Below are positions 10,816 through 22,518 of a DNA stretch of 64,000 nt, one piece after another. Below the pieces are notes generated by a model that ran no database searches, was not told where the DNA came from, and saw nothing but the letters and a program-made list of their open reading frames with translations. The DNA is from Spiroplasma_E ixodetis_B (GTDB lineage Bacteria > Bacillota_I > Bacilli_A > Mycoplasmatales > VBWQ01). The position numbers and the translations under genes are program-made. Location: contig NZ_AP028955.1 in NCBI RefSeq assembly GCF_040369795.1, positions 1,178,001 through 1,242,000 of the forward strand. Direction: 5' to 3'. Positions within the stretch are counted from its first letter, which is position 1, and each line of letters begins with the position of its first letter.

Positions 10816-11219
10816 GCCTCCTGCATTCTAATATCTGATAAAGTCATGCCTTTGGCATATAACGAAAGAACTTGTTGATCAAAACCATCAAATCTTCTTT
10901 GTCTTTTTGCAACTATTACTGGCTCAAAATTACTATTACGATCTCGTGGTACATTAATCTCAATTTTACCTTGTTGAGTTATTAATTTTTTTGAACTTAT
11001 ACCATTACGAGCATTATCACTATTATTATGTTGATTTTTTTCATATCCTAAATAATTTTGCATTTCAGAATTCAACATTTTTTCAACTAATCTTTTTGTT
11101 AATTCTTTATACAAACCTCCCTCTTTAAAAACTTTTGTTAAATCTTCAGTATTTTCTAGTAATAAATCTACTGCTTTTGATATTGGATCATTATTATTAA
11201 TATTTTGTTTTTTAGACAT
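10816..11219 (-). pseudogene. IS256-family transposase, N-terminal fragment
   Basis: Starts with MSKKQNINNNDPISKAVD and ends after MTLSDIRMQ, where the right end of the preceding IS256 copy abuts. The C-terminal two thirds are absent. Its leader (11220-11275) is interrupted by IS5-family copy 2, and its left terminal repeat resumes at 12426-12466. Confidence 0.85.
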
Positions 11220-11275
11220 AAGTAACTAACTCTTTCTAGTTATTTAATTTTATTTACTATAATTAATTAAACATA

Positions 11276-12425
11276 AGACATATTCCGTAAATAAATTTTT
11301 TAAAAGTCAATTAATAATTTAAAATTTATTTTATAATTTATTTATTAATAAATTAATAAGGTGTTGATAAAAATGAATTTTGAAAATTTAAAAAAATTAA
11401 AAAATGAACAATTTTATAGATATTTTGGTATAAAACGTTTTCATTTTGATGAAATGTTAACAAAATTAATTGAAATAGAAAATTTAAAAAAACTAAAGGT
11501 AGAAAATATAAACTTTCAGTTGAAGAAAGATTGATGATGACTTTAGTATACTGAAAAGAATATTATACTTTTTTCCAAATGAGTATTAAATATAAAATGA
11601 GTGCATCAAGTTGTTTTCGAAATATTACTTTAGTAGAAAATAAACTTAGTGATGACAAAGATTATCAGTTTTTAAAAACAAAATATAAATCAAAAATTGA
11701 GAAAAAACAAGAAGATTTAAATGAATTTCAATTTTATTTAATTGATTCAACTGAAATTGAAATTGAAAGACCAACTAAAAAAACTACAGTTAGAATATTT
11801 TTCTGGTAAAAGTTGAATGTTTTCTATAAAATTTCAAATTATATATGACTTTTTTAATAAAAAAATTGTTGATATTTTTGCTGATAATGGAAAAGTACAT
11901 GATTTTCAAATATTAAAAAATTCAAATCTTGAATTTTCAGAAAAAACAATAATTATTGGTGATTTGGGATATCAAGGAATACAAAATATTTATAAAAATA
12001 CTATATTACCAATTAAAAAAACTAAAAATAAAAAATTAACTAAACAAGAAAAAATCTACAATAAAATTATTTCAAAAATTATAATTAAAGTTGAACATGT
12101 TTTTGCTTGATTAAAAAGATTCAAAATTTTAATAAATAAATGTAGAAAAAGTATATTTAGACTTATGTACTTAAGATTTAACTTACTTTGTGAAATTTTT
12201 AATAAAACAAAACCATTAAAATAAAAAAATATTTTTAATATTTTTTTAAAAATTTAAATTTTTATCAAGTTAATATAAAAATAATATTAACAATTTTTGT
12301 GTTTGAAATATAAATTTATTTTTAAAGTATTTTTTTAAAAATATTAACTTCTATAATTATTAACACTAAAAAATTTATAAATATTATTATTGACAATTGA
12401 TTAAATTTATTTACGGAATATGTCT
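11276..12425 (+). mobile_element. IS5-family element, copy 2 (transposase broken)
   Basis: A 1150-bp copy with perfect ends and an ATA target duplication on both sides. It sits in the leader of an IS256 copy. The transposase (11373-12224) lacks one A in the LKKTKG stretch and one A at the slip site (7 instead of 8), so both frames are disrupted. Confidence 0.9.
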
Positions 12426-12466
12426 ATAGTTATTTTTGTAAGTTACACAGATCACTAAACATTACC

Positions 12467-12864
12467 AATAAACCCGCATATAAAATAAAAAGAATGAGTA
12501 TAATTGGTTCACTAAATAAAGGTAAATTAAAAGCCCTATGAGCATTTGAAGGACATTGTAACAGTAAAATTTTTGAATCATATGTAAAAAATATACTAAT
12601 TCCAGTATTAAAGCGTGGACAAATTATAGTTTTAGATAATGCAACGTTTCATAAATCTAAATTAACACAACAATTAATTGAAAATGCTGGATGCAAACTA
12701 TTATTTCTTCCGCCATATTCTCCTAATTTAAATCCAATTGAACATTTTTGATTTGCTATAAAACATAATATAAGAAAAATATTACCAAATTATTGGCCAA
12801 ATATTAAAAAAGCGATTGATTTTATTTTTCAAGATATGAGTAAAGATTACTTTAGTTAGCTATA
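12467..12864 (+). pseudogene. IS630-family transposase, C-terminal half
   Basis: Begins at NKPAYKIKRMSIIGSLNKG, includes VLDNATFHKS and LPPYSPNLNPIE, and stops at TAG 12857-12859 within the terminal repeat. It was cut on the left by IS256 insertion. Confidence 0.85.
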
Positions 12865-12919
12865 CGTAATTCACTCTTTCTAGTTATTTAATTTTATTTA
12901 CTAGAATTAATTAAACATA
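12865..12919 (-). mobile_element. IS256 leader fragment
   Basis: Reverse complement of the IS256 5' leader, cut at the start-codon region by the IS630 end. It continues as the left terminal repeat at 13959-14001 beyond IS5-family copy 3. Confidence 0.75.
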
Positions 12920-13958
12920 AGACATATTCCGTAAATAAATTTTTTAAAAGTCAATCAATAATTTAAAATTTATTTTATAATTTCTTTATTAATAAATTAA
13001 TAAGGTGTTGATAAAAATGAATTTTGAAAATTTAAAAAAATTAAAAAATGAACAATTTTATAGATATTTTGGTATAAAACGTTTTCATTTTGATGAAATG
13101 TTAACAAAATTAATTGAAATAGAAAATTTAAAAAAAAGTAAAGGTATAAAATATAAACTTTCAGTTGAAGAAAGATTGATGATGACTTTAGTATACTGAA
13201 AAGAATATTATACTTTTTTCCAAATGAGTATTAAATATAAAATGAGTGCATCAAGTTGTTTTTGAAATATTACTTGAGTAGAAAATAAACTTAGTGATGA
13301 CAAAGATTATCAGTTTTTAAAAACAAAATGAAAATCAAAAATTGAGAAAAAACAAGAATATTTAAATGAATTTCAATTTCATTTAATTGATTCAACTGAA
13401 ATTGAAATTGAAAGACCAACTAAAAAAAACTACAGTTAGAATATTTTTATGGTAAAAGTTGAATGTTTTCTATAAAATTTCAAATTATATATGACTTTTT
13501 TAATAAAAAAATTGTTGATATTTTTGCTGATAATGGAAAAGTACATGATTTTCAAATATTAAAAAATTCAAATCTTGAATTTTCAGAAAAAACAATAATT
13601 ATTGGCGATTTGGGATATCAAGGAATACAAAATATTTATAAAAATACTATATCACCAATTAAAAAACTAAAAATAAAAAATTAACTAAACAAGAAAAAAT
13701 CTACAATAAAATTATTTCAAAAATTAGAATTAAAGTTGAACATGTTTTTGTTTTATTAAAAAGATTCAAAATTTTAATAAATAAATGTAGAAAAAGTATA
13801 TTTAGACTTATGCACTTAAGATTTAACTTACTTTTTGAAATTTTTAATAAAACAAAAACATTAAAATAAAAAAATATTAACTTCTATAATTATTAACACT
13901 AAAAAATTTATAAATATTATTATTGACAATTGATTAAATTTATTTACGGAATATGTCT
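12920..13958 (+). mobile_element. IS5-family element, copy 3 (short form, broken)
   Basis: Bounded by matching ATA duplications inside an IS256 leader. It lacks about 110 bp of the 3' non-coding region found in full copies. The transposase (13017-13869) keeps the A8 slip site but lacks one A in the LPIKKTKNKK stretch, which shifts the second frame. Confidence 0.88.
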
Positions 13959-14011
13959 ATAGTTATTTTTGTAAGTTACACAGATTACTAAACATTACCA
14001 TAAAAAATAAT

Positions 14012-14039
14012 AAAAAGAGTGAATTTTAACTCTTTTTTT
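14012..14039 (-). terminator. Terminator downstream of thiI
   Basis: Stem AAAAGAGT / ACTCTTTT with an 8-nt loop and a T-run on both strands. It lies about 60 bp past the thiI stop on the minus strand. Confidence 0.65.
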
Positions 14040-14097
14040 ATATTTAAAATAAATAAACTGCAATTTATTAAAACTATTAAATTATTAATAGATTTAT

Positions 14098-16422
14098 TTA
14101 TATTTTTTCAATATCTTTAAAACTATTTATTAAAATTTGTTCTCAATCAATTATTTGCTTTAAATCATTTTCTAAAAGTTCACATTCTTTAATCTTTGGT
14201 TGTGTAACAGGGTTTTTGGGAACAAATAATGAACAACAATCAGCGAATGTTAAAATTGATGTTTCATAAGTACCAATTTTTTTAGCAAGATTAATAATAT
14301 CAACTTTATCTTCAACAATTAAACTACGCAAAATTGGTAAATTGCTAACAATATTAATAGCATTAATACTTGCTAATGTTTGTGAAGCGACCTGACCAAT
14401 TGCTTCACCAGTTGCTAATGCTTTAATTTTATATTTTTCTGCAAATAAACTAGCAATTCTAATAAACATTCTACGCATTAAAGTAATACGATAACTTTCT
14501 TTCTTAATATGACTTAATTCATTTTGCAAGTTAGTAAAATTGCAAATATATAAATTTTTACTACCGGCATTATAAGGTGCTAAAATTTGAACTAAAGTTT
14601 CTACTTTTTTTAATGCTGTTGGTAAAGTAAAAGGTGGAGTAGCGAAATGTAAATATTGAACTTGTAATCCTCGTTTCATTAATTTATATGCTGCTACAGG
14701 GGAATCAATACCACCGCTCAATAATAATAATACTTTCCCTGAAATACCTACTGGAAATCCACCAGCACCAATAATTTTATTTGCAAATAAATAAATATCA
14801 TCCTTATTAACTTTGATATTTATTTTTAAATCATGATTAGTAACATTAACTTTTAAATCTGTTTTCTTTAAAATTATAGAAGCTATAATTTTAACTATTT
14901 GTTCTGAATTTAATGAGAAACTCTTATCACTACGACTAACAAAAAGTTTAAATGTTTTAAAATTTGTTAGATCTTGACTTAAAATTAATGATATTACTTT
15001 TTCTGATAATATTTCCATATTTTTGGCCATTCTAAAAGCAGGTGATAATGAACTAATACCAAATATTTTCACCAAAATATTAATAACATCATTCATTAGA
15101 CATATTCCGTAAATAAATTTAATCAATTGTCAATAATAATATTTATAAATTTTTTAGTGTTAATAATTATAGAAGTTAATATTTTTAAAAAAATACTTTA
15201 AAAATAAATTTATATTTCAAACACAAAAATTGTTAATATTATTTTTATATTAACTTGATAAAAATTTAAATTTTTAAAAAAATATTAAAAATATTTTTTT
15301 ATTTTAATGGTTTTGTTTTATTAAAAATTTCACAAAGTAAGTTAAATCTTAAGTACATAAGTCTAAATATACTTTTTCTACATTTATTTATTAAAATTTT
15401 GAATCTTTTTAATCAAGCAAAAACATGTTCAACTTTAATTCTAATTTTTGAAATAATTTTTTTGTAGATTTTTTCTTGTTTAGTTAATTTTTTATTTTTA
15501 GTTTTTTTAATTGGTAATATAGTATTTTTATAAATATTTTGTATTCCTTGATATCCCAAATCACCAATAATTATTGTTTTTTCTGAAAATTCAAGATTTG
15601 AATTTTTTAATATTTGAAAATCATGTACTTTTCCATTATCAGCAAAAATATCAACAATTTTTTTATTAAAAAGTCATATATAATTTGAAATTTTATAGAA
15701 AACATTCAACTTTTACCAGAAAAATATTCTAACTGTAGTTTTTTTAGTTGATCTTTCAATTTCAATTTCAGTTGAATCAATTAAATAAAATTGAAATTCA
15801 TTTAAATCTTCTTGTTTTTTCTCAATTTTTGATTTATATTTTGTTTTTAAAAACTGATAATCTTTGTCATCACTAAGTTTATTTTCTACTCAAGTAATAT
15901 TTCGAAAACAACTTGATGCACTCATTTTATATTTAATACTCATTTGGAAAAAGTATAATATTCTTTTCAGTATACTAAAGTCATCATCAATCTTTCTTCA
16001 ACTGAAAGTTTATATTTTCTACCTTTAGTTTTTTTTAAATTTTCTATTTCAATTAATTTTGTTAACATTTCATCAAAATGAAAACTTTTTATACCAAAAT
16101 ATCTATAAAATTGTTCATTTTTTAATTTTTTTAAATTTTCAAAATTCATTTTTATCAACACCTTATTAATTTATTAATAAAGAAATTATAAAATAAATTT
16201 TAAATTATTAATTGACTTTTAAAAAATTTATTTACGGAATATGTCTATTACATCAAGAGATAAATTGGTTAGTTCCATCCGATCATGAAAATGAGTAATA
16301 TTTATTTGTTTATAATCACTAAGAGCATACTTAATATTTATTTTTAATTGTTTAATAAAATCAATCCGATTTTTACTTTTAGTTGTTAATTCACCATAAC
16401 TAATAATAATAATTGGTGCCAT
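14098..16422 (-). pseudogene. thiI: tRNA 4-thiouridine synthase ThiI, split by an IS5-family element
   Basis: ThiI makes 4-thiouridine at tRNA position 8, using sulfur from a cysteine desulfurase. The N-terminal 57 residues (MAPIIIISYGELTTKSKNR...) are encoded at 16250-16422. The rest (part of the THUMP domain, the PP-loop SGGIDSPVAAYKLMKRG and the C-terminal FADCCSLFVPKNP) is at 14098-15097, ending past a UGA Trp at TAA 14098-14100. Removing the element at 15098-16246 plus one 3-bp duplication restores 391 codons exactly, the normal ThiI length. The intact PP-loop and lack of other damage suggest a recent insertion. It lies directly after ezrA, a neighbourhood similar to the Bacillus ezrA-nifZ-thiI region. 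Confidence 0.92.
15098..16246 (-). mobile_element. IS5-family element, copy 4, inside thiI
   Basis: A 1149-bp copy with perfect AGACATATTCC ends and a 3-bp duplication, ATT, on both sides. The transposase (15299-16149) has 7 instead of 8 As at the slip site and further lost bases (for example in FNKKIVD), so it is itself non-functional. Confidence 0.92.
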
Positions 16423-16445
16423 TTAATTTCCCTCTTTTTTAAAAT

Positions 16446-18140
16446 TTATTCCATTAATTCCAATAATAATGTTAATGCTTTTTGATTATGATTATTAGTG
16501 ATATTATTTTCAATTTCATTAAATTTACTATTAAGTTGCTGATTAATTGAACGATGACGGTTAGCATAAACAAGAGTTAAATGTGATAATTTATGAATAG
16601 TAATTTCCATTTTTAATTCAGTATAAAGATGAAAAATTTTATTTTGTAAATCATTAAATTTACTAAAAGAAGAATTATCATAATTTCCATTTTTAAAATT
16701 TAAAATAGTATCATTTATTAAATATTGTAAATCACTAAACTTTTCTTTATAAATTTCATTTAAATAATAAAAATTAATATTATTTAAAATATTATCAATT
16801 TGTAACATCATTGAATTGATTTTATCAACATAAGTTTTAAATTTAATTTTTGCTTTATTTTGTTCATTCAACAATTTATTATACTCTTTTAAACTATTAA
16901 AAACAACAATACTATTTTCAAATAACGCCGCTAATAACATCACTAATGTTTCATAACTAGTATTTTTTATTGATTTTTGATGTTCTATGATTAATAAATT
17001 ATCAAAATGATTAACAGAAGCAAGTTGCTTATTAATAATAGTTTCTAAGTTAGTTATTTTGCTATTTTCTATCATTTTAGAATTAATTTTATTTGAAATA
17101 GTAATTTCATTTTTAATAGTTTCAAATATTTCATTAAAATTAAAACTCATAACTAAAAATTTTTTATAATTTTTTTTTAAAATATTATAAAAAATTTGTT
17201 CTTTATCAATTTTATTACTAAAAGTGGCAATTAATTTTAATATTTCTTGAGTGTTAACCTTAGCTTTTTTGTATTGTAAATTATTAATTTGTTTATTAAT
17301 AAAACTTAACTTTTCATCAACATTTGCTACTAATTGTTCGTATTGTAAAAGTAAAGTATTATTTATTTTTATCATTTGATATTTATTTTTTAAGGCAGCC
17401 ATTTTCTGTTTAATTTCATATGTTATAATATAACGAAGTGTTGGTAAATTATCTAAAATTTCTGCCAATGTTACAACAGCAATCGCAATCTCACTTAAAA
17501 TAGTAATAATTTGACTAACATTAATAGCATTAATATTTGTTTCTAATTCTTTAAACATATCATTAATTATTTTAATAATTTCATCTAATTGTTCTCGATT
17601 AAGATCGTTTTGTAAATTAATCTTGATCATTTGATCTTGTAAATAATTAAAATTTTGTTTAAAAAATAATTGATATTCTCGTAATAATTGATCAATACTA
17701 ATAAAATAATCTATTTCAATTGTTAATAACTGCAACTGCTTTTTTAAATTATTACTCTTATTATGCATTCTATACATTAATTTATATCTTTTTCATAATT
17801 CTTTATTATTTTGTAATTTTAAAATTTGAATATAATTTTTAAAAACCTTATTTAAATCTTTTTTTAAAAAAAGATTATAACGACTAATTCAAATTCCTAA
17901 AATAGAACTATATTGTTCATTTGCTTGTACCATTTGATTAATACGATTTAATCTTTCTTTAATATTAATATTTTGAATATATTGCAAATTTTTATAAACC
18001 ATAAATTGTTTATTTTTATACGAACTAAAAATTACTAATAAACTTGTTAAAACGATAATAGTAAAAATTAATAAACTAATAATAGTTATTATAATAATTT
18101 GTGCACTAGTTAATTTATAAATTTTTATTAACATCAACAT
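16446..18140 (-). CDS. ezrA: Septation ring formation regulator EzrA
   Basis: The product has 564 residues with one N-terminal transmembrane helix (about residues 12-36, IIIITIISLLIFTIIVLTSL) followed by an almost wholly alpha-helical coiled-coil cytoplasmic region rich in Lys, Asn, Ile and Leu. This topology and length match EzrA, the FtsZ-interacting spectrin-like protein, and the position beside thiI supports it. The ATG at 18140 follows AAGGAGAAAAAAACT. UGA Trp codons occur near residues 84 and 110. Assignment rests on architecture and context more than on motifs; it could be another anchored coiled-coil protein. Confidence 0.7.
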
Positions 18141-18184
18141 AGTTTTTTTCTCCTTTCCTTATATTTTAAATATATTAAAAGATA

Positions 18185-18958
18185 TTAATCTTTTAATATA
18201 TTATTACTTCTGAAATATTTAATAATATCAACTAAACCTAAAAATAACATTTGTGGTTCATAAATATAAGAAAAATCAAAATAAGATTTTAAAATCGGTA
18301 CACTACCTCCTGTTAAAATTACAGGTAAACTAATATTTGTTTCATTTTGAATTCTAACAACTATACTATTAATCATTGCACTAAAACCATAACCATAACC
18401 AATTGATAAAGCATGATTATTATTTTTACCTAACATTGATTGATAATGTTGCATTTCAAAATCGACAAGTAAAGCAACATTATCAATCAATGTTGCTTTA
18501 CTTGTACTAAATCCAGGTCCAATAATAACGCCAACCAAAACATCATTAACAACAATACTATAGGTAGTAGCGGTTCCCAAACTAACAACTATCGCATTGT
18601 GATACTTAGTATAAGAAGCATATGATAATGCTATCAAATCACTACCTAATTGGCGATTTTCTAAATTAAGTTTTAAAGGTAAAGAACTTAGCAAATTAAA
18701 ATCAACAATTAACGGTTTTAAATTATATGTAAAAACAATTAATTTTTCTATTATTATTAAAAAATTTGGAACAACACAACTAATAACAGCTTCTTCAAAA
18801 TGTAATTTTTTATTTAATTTAAATGCTTTTTTCAATTGATCAATTGCAGTTTTACTTTTGGTTTCTATTACTGCTCATTGTTCAATAATTTCACTATCAT
18901 TAATCATAGCAATCTTAATTAATGTATTACCAATATCTACTAATAACAAACTTTTCAT
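18185..18958 (-). CDS. coaX: Type III pantothenate kinase CoaX
   Basis: CoaX phosphorylates pantothenate, the first step of CoA synthesis, using a ASKHA fold and a monovalent cation. The 257-residue product shows the N-terminal phosphate motif DIGNT (LLLVDIGNTLIKIA), ISCVVPN, the GSDLIALSYAS region (aligned to GxDR), LGTATTY and IGPGFSTSKATL, with LTGG near the C-terminus. Its ATG lies 2 bp after the cdaA stop, so translation is probably coupled; there is no strong ribosome-binding site of its own. Confidence 0.9.
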
Positions 18959-18960
18959 TA

Positions 18961-19671
18961 TTATACTTGTTGAACCATTTCTTTAGTTGAAGCTAATTCA
19001 TCATATAGTGCACGAACAAGATTATTTAAGTTTTCAACTTGTAAAAACTTACCACTACGAGCTATTGAAACAGAACCATTAGTTTCACTGACAATAACTG
19101 ATACTGCATCGGTTTGCTCTGATATTCCAATAGCAGCACGATGACGTGAACCAAATTGACTAGATATTTTTTTATTAGTTAGTGGAAAATAAGTAGAGGC
19201 ACATTCAATACGACCTAAACGAATAATAACTGCACCATCATGCAATGGTGAACCTTTAATAAAAATAGACTGTAATAGTTGTGAAGTAACTTCGCCATCA
19301 ATTTTTACTCCCAAATCAGTATATTCATTTAATGAAACATTCCTTTCAATAGTAATTAGTGCTCCAATTTTTTCTTCTGCTAATCTAATCACTGCTTCTG
19401 CTAAAAAACTTGCTAACATTCTCTTTTCTGAAGTCGCTAGTAGTTTCATATGAGATTTATTTCTTGTTGTTCATCAAACTTTTTTACCACGAATAAAAGT
19501 ATTCATAACTATTAAAATAAGAATTGTCATTAATAAAGAAATGGTTATTCCGAATAAAACCGCTATTTCAGCAATAACTGTTCCAATATCTGCTGAAATT
19601 ACAGTCAAAATAATATTTAACGGTAATGCACTCATATTAAATACCACCATTCCTTTATTTTTTGATTCCAC
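18961..19671 (-). CDS. cdaA: Diadenylate cyclase (c-di-AMP synthase) CdaA
   Basis: CdaA condenses two ATP to cyclic di-AMP at the membrane. The frame is continuous through two adjacent UGA Trp codons (KKV-WW-TTRNK). The N-terminal part holds about two transmembrane helices (about residues 17-60); the DAC domain follows with GALITIERN, the catalytic DGA near residue 145 and RHR near 176-178, then SETNGSVSIARSGK. Bacillus CdaA has three membrane helices and about 270 residues, so the N-terminus is short here. The frame can start at GTG 19671, ATG 19650 or ATG 19635; GGTGG lies 8 nt before the last. It is the first gene before coaX. Confidence 0.92.
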
Positions 19672-19848
19672 TACTTTAATTATAAAGTAAAAAAATTATT
19701 TTTGATATTATTAGTATAATAACTTATCATAATTTAGAAAATACTCCTTTTAAAAATAAATTTAAAATGAGTATTAATATTACTAATAATTTTAGATGTT
19801 ACCTTATATAAGTTTATAAAATTATTATTTGTTAATTATCTTTATTTA

Positions 19849-20130
19849 CTATAAATTTGGTACATTTTTATGAACATTATTTTTATTTACTACCGATAAT
19901 GTTGGTAAATTCTCATTTACTTCTGCTTTTATTGAAAAATCGTTATCACTATCTTTACTGTTTTATAATAAAGATAATTTTTGTTTTAATTGTATTATCA
20001 TTTTTAATGCATTTGATATTTTTGCTAATTCCTTTAAAGATAAAGATACTTCTTACAATATTTTTTAAGAAATCAAACTCATTAATCTTTATGAATAAAA
20101 TACTATACATTCATTGTCTTTAATCATTTC
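19849..20130 (-). pseudogene. Possible degraded gene remnant
   Basis: A minus-strand reading gives a hydrophilic stretch ending AEVNENLPTLSVVNKNN...VPNL and a stop at 19849-19851, but it is interrupted by stops and frame changes upstream. The plus-strand frame over the same bases encodes only repetitive Leu/Ile/Phe and is unlikely to be real. Apart from this, 19672-20146 holds no gene that I recognise; it should contain the cdaA promoter. Confidence 0.25.
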
Positions 20131-20146
20131 TTGTCTATATTTTTTT

Positions 20147-20307
20147 AGGCTTTTATCCCTTTATGTACTATTTTTAAATTTTATCACATAAATGGAGATA
20201 AAATCCTATCTAGGGAATTATTCCCACATGTATCTAAATCAAACACAAAATTATAGTTTCAAAACTAGGTATCTTATTGAATTTATATGCAGCTTCTTTT
20301 GCATATA
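20147..20307 (-). repeat. Inverted duplicate of 57598-57756 (hairpin plus end of another IS)
   Basis: This segment is a near-identical reverse complement of 57598-57756. It contains a long stem-loop (20147-20206), the terminal repeat GGGAATTATTCCCACAT (20213-20229) and a short coding tail ending ...PSFETIILCLI with its stop at 20234-20236. In both places an IS630 copy is inserted at the same TA. Confidence 0.75.
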
Positions 20308-21316
20308 TAGCTAACTAAAGTAATGTTTACTCATATCTTGAAAAACAAAATCAATCGCTTTTTTAATATTTGGTCAATAATTTGGTAATATTTTTCTTAT
20401 ATTATGTTTTATAGCAAATCAAAAATGTTCAATTGGATTTAAATTAGGAAAATATGGTGGAAGAAATAATAGTTTGCATCCAGCATTTTCAATTAATTGT
20501 TGTGTTAATTTAGATTTATGAAACGTTGCATTATCTAAAACTATAATTTGTCCATGCTTTAATACTGGAATTAGTATATTTTTTACATATGATTCAAAAA
20601 TTTTACTGTTGCAATGTCCTTCAAATGCTCATAGGGATTTTAATTTACCTTTATTTAGTGAACCAATTATACTCATTATTTTTATTTTATATGCGGGTTT
20701 ATTATCAAATAATCTTTTACCTTTTTCAGATCAACCATATTTATAAAATTCATTATCATCAATTCCAGATTCATCAATATATACTAAATCTTCATTCATT
20801 ATTTTAGCTATTTCTTTTAAAAAATCTTCTTGTTTATTTTTATCTCTTTGTTCATATAGAAAAGTTTTTTTATATGTATAATTTAGTTTTTTCAAATAGT
20901 TATAAACTGTTTCTTTAGTCATATCACCAAATTTTTCAATTACTTTTTGAACCGTAACATCTTTATTTTGCGCTAAATAATTTTTTAATTCATCTAAATC
21001 ATTTATTTTGTGGCTATGTCCTTTTTGATAATTCAAAATTGGTTTTATATGCCCAGTTTCTTTTTTTCTTTTTCTTCATAAGAATAAAGTCTTTCTAGTA
21101 ATATTGAACACTTTACAAATTTCTTTAATTTTCATGTTTTTACTTTCATAGGCTTCTATTACTTTTCTTCGTAAGTCTTTGCTGTATGGTTTTGGCATAA
21201 TTTAATCTTCCTAATATATTTTAAATATTGCTGAATTGTACTTTTAAATTCAAAAACTGTTTAAATTACATATTATTATTTTACATTATTTATAAGTAAA
21301 CATTACTTTAGTTAGC
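20308..21316 (-). mobile_element. IS630-family element, complete
   Basis: Bounded by TAGCTAACTAAAGTAATGTTTACTC and its inverted form at 21287-21316. It is inserted at a TA in the duplicated segment on the left; on the right it abuts what looks like another IS630 fragment (the palindrome at 21317). Confidence 0.88.
20311..21198 (-). CDS. IS630-family transposase (intact)
   Basis: The 295-residue frame is uninterrupted with UGA as Trp. An N-terminal helix-turn-helix region (SKDLRRKVIEAYESKNMKIK, then VFNITRKTLFLW) and a second one (MTKETVYNYLKKL) precede the DDE domain: Asp in YIDESGIDDNEF, Asp in IVLDNATFHKS, Glu in LNPIEHFWFAIK. The frame runs into the terminal repeat and stops at TAG. One Ser to Phe change is seen in LPPYFPNLNP. 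This is the only IS630 copy in the window that looks competent. Confidence 0.93.
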
Positions 21317-21373
21317 TTTATAATTTATTTTTTTGAAATAGTTATAAACTATTTCAAAAAAATAAATTATAAA
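21317..21373. repeat. 57-bp perfect palindrome (27-bp arms)
   Basis: Arms starting TTTATAATTTATTTTTTTGA and ending with its exact reverse complement surround a 3-nt ATA loop. The left arm and centre resemble an internal part of IS630 (TTTTTTGAAATAGTTATAAACT). It lies exactly between the IS630 right end and IS5-family copy 5. Confidence 0.85.
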
Positions 21374-21374
21374 T

Positions 21375-22518
21375 AGACATATTCCGTAAATAAATTTAAT
21401 CAATTGTCAATAATAATATTTATAAATTTTTTAGTGTTAATAATTATAGAAGTTAATATTTTTAAAAAAATACTTTAAAAATAAATTTATATTTCAAACA
21501 CAAAAATTGTTAATATTATTTTTATATTAACTTGATAAAAATTTAAATTTTTAAAAAAATATTAAAAATATTTTTTTATTTTAATGGTTTTGTTTTATTA
21601 AAAATTTCACAAAGTAAGTTAAATCTTAAGTACATAAGTCTAAATATACTTTTTCTACATTTATTTATTAAAATTTTGAATCTTTTTAATCAAGCAAAAA
21701 CATGTTCAACTTTAATTCTAATTTTTGAAATAATTTTATTGTAGATTTTTTCTTGTTTAGTTAATTTTTTATTTTTAGTTTTTTAATTGGTAATATAGTA
21801 TTTTTATAAATATTTTGTATTCCTTGATATCCCAAATCACCAATAATTATTGTTTTTTCTGAAAATTCAAGATTTGAATTTTTTAATATTTGAAAATCAT
21901 GTAATTTTCCATTATCAGCAAAAATATCAACAATTTTTTTATTAAAAAGTCATATATAATTTGAAATTTTATAGAAAACATTCAACTTTTACCAGAAAAA
22001 TATTCTAACTGTAGTTTTTTATTTGGTCTTTCAATTTCAATTTCAGTTGAATCAATTAAATAAAATTGAAATTCATTTAAATCTTCTTGTTTTTTCTCAA
22101 TTTTTGATTTATATTTTTTTAAAAACTGATAATCTTTGTCATCACTAAGTTTATTTTCTACTCAAGTAATATTTCGAAAACAACTTGATGCACTCATTTT
22201 ATATTTAATACTCATTTGGAAAAAGTATAATATTCTTTTCAGTATACTAAAGTCATCATCAATCTTTCTTCAACTGAAAGTTTATATTTTCTACCTTTAG
22301 TTTTTTTTAAATTTTCTATTTCAATTAATTTTGTTAACATTTCATCAAAATGAAAACGTTTTATACCAAAATATCTATAAAATTGTTCATTTTTTAATTT
22401 TTTTAAATTTTCAAAATTCATTTTTATCAACACCTTATTAATTTATTAATAAAGAAATTATAAAATAAATTTTAAATTATTAATTGACTTTTAAAAAATT
22501 TATTTACGGAATATGTCT
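21375..22518 (-). mobile_element. IS5-family element, copy 5 (transposase broken)
   Basis: Perfect ends with AAT on both sides. The transposase region (21576-22421) has lost bases at several homopolymers, including the slip site, and is a pseudogene. Its right end contributes an ATG to the following IS256 frame. Confidence 0.88.

Noticed and set aside
14004..14142. Possible tRNA near the thiI 3' end
   Set aside because: No acceptor stem, anticodon arm or CCA-like end could be folded; I found no tRNA or rRNA gene in the window.
19857..20123. Plus-strand frame of 88 residues rich in Leu/Ile/Phe
   Set aside because: Composition is what A/T-rich DNA gives by chance, there is no ribosome-binding site, and the other strand looks more like a decayed gene.
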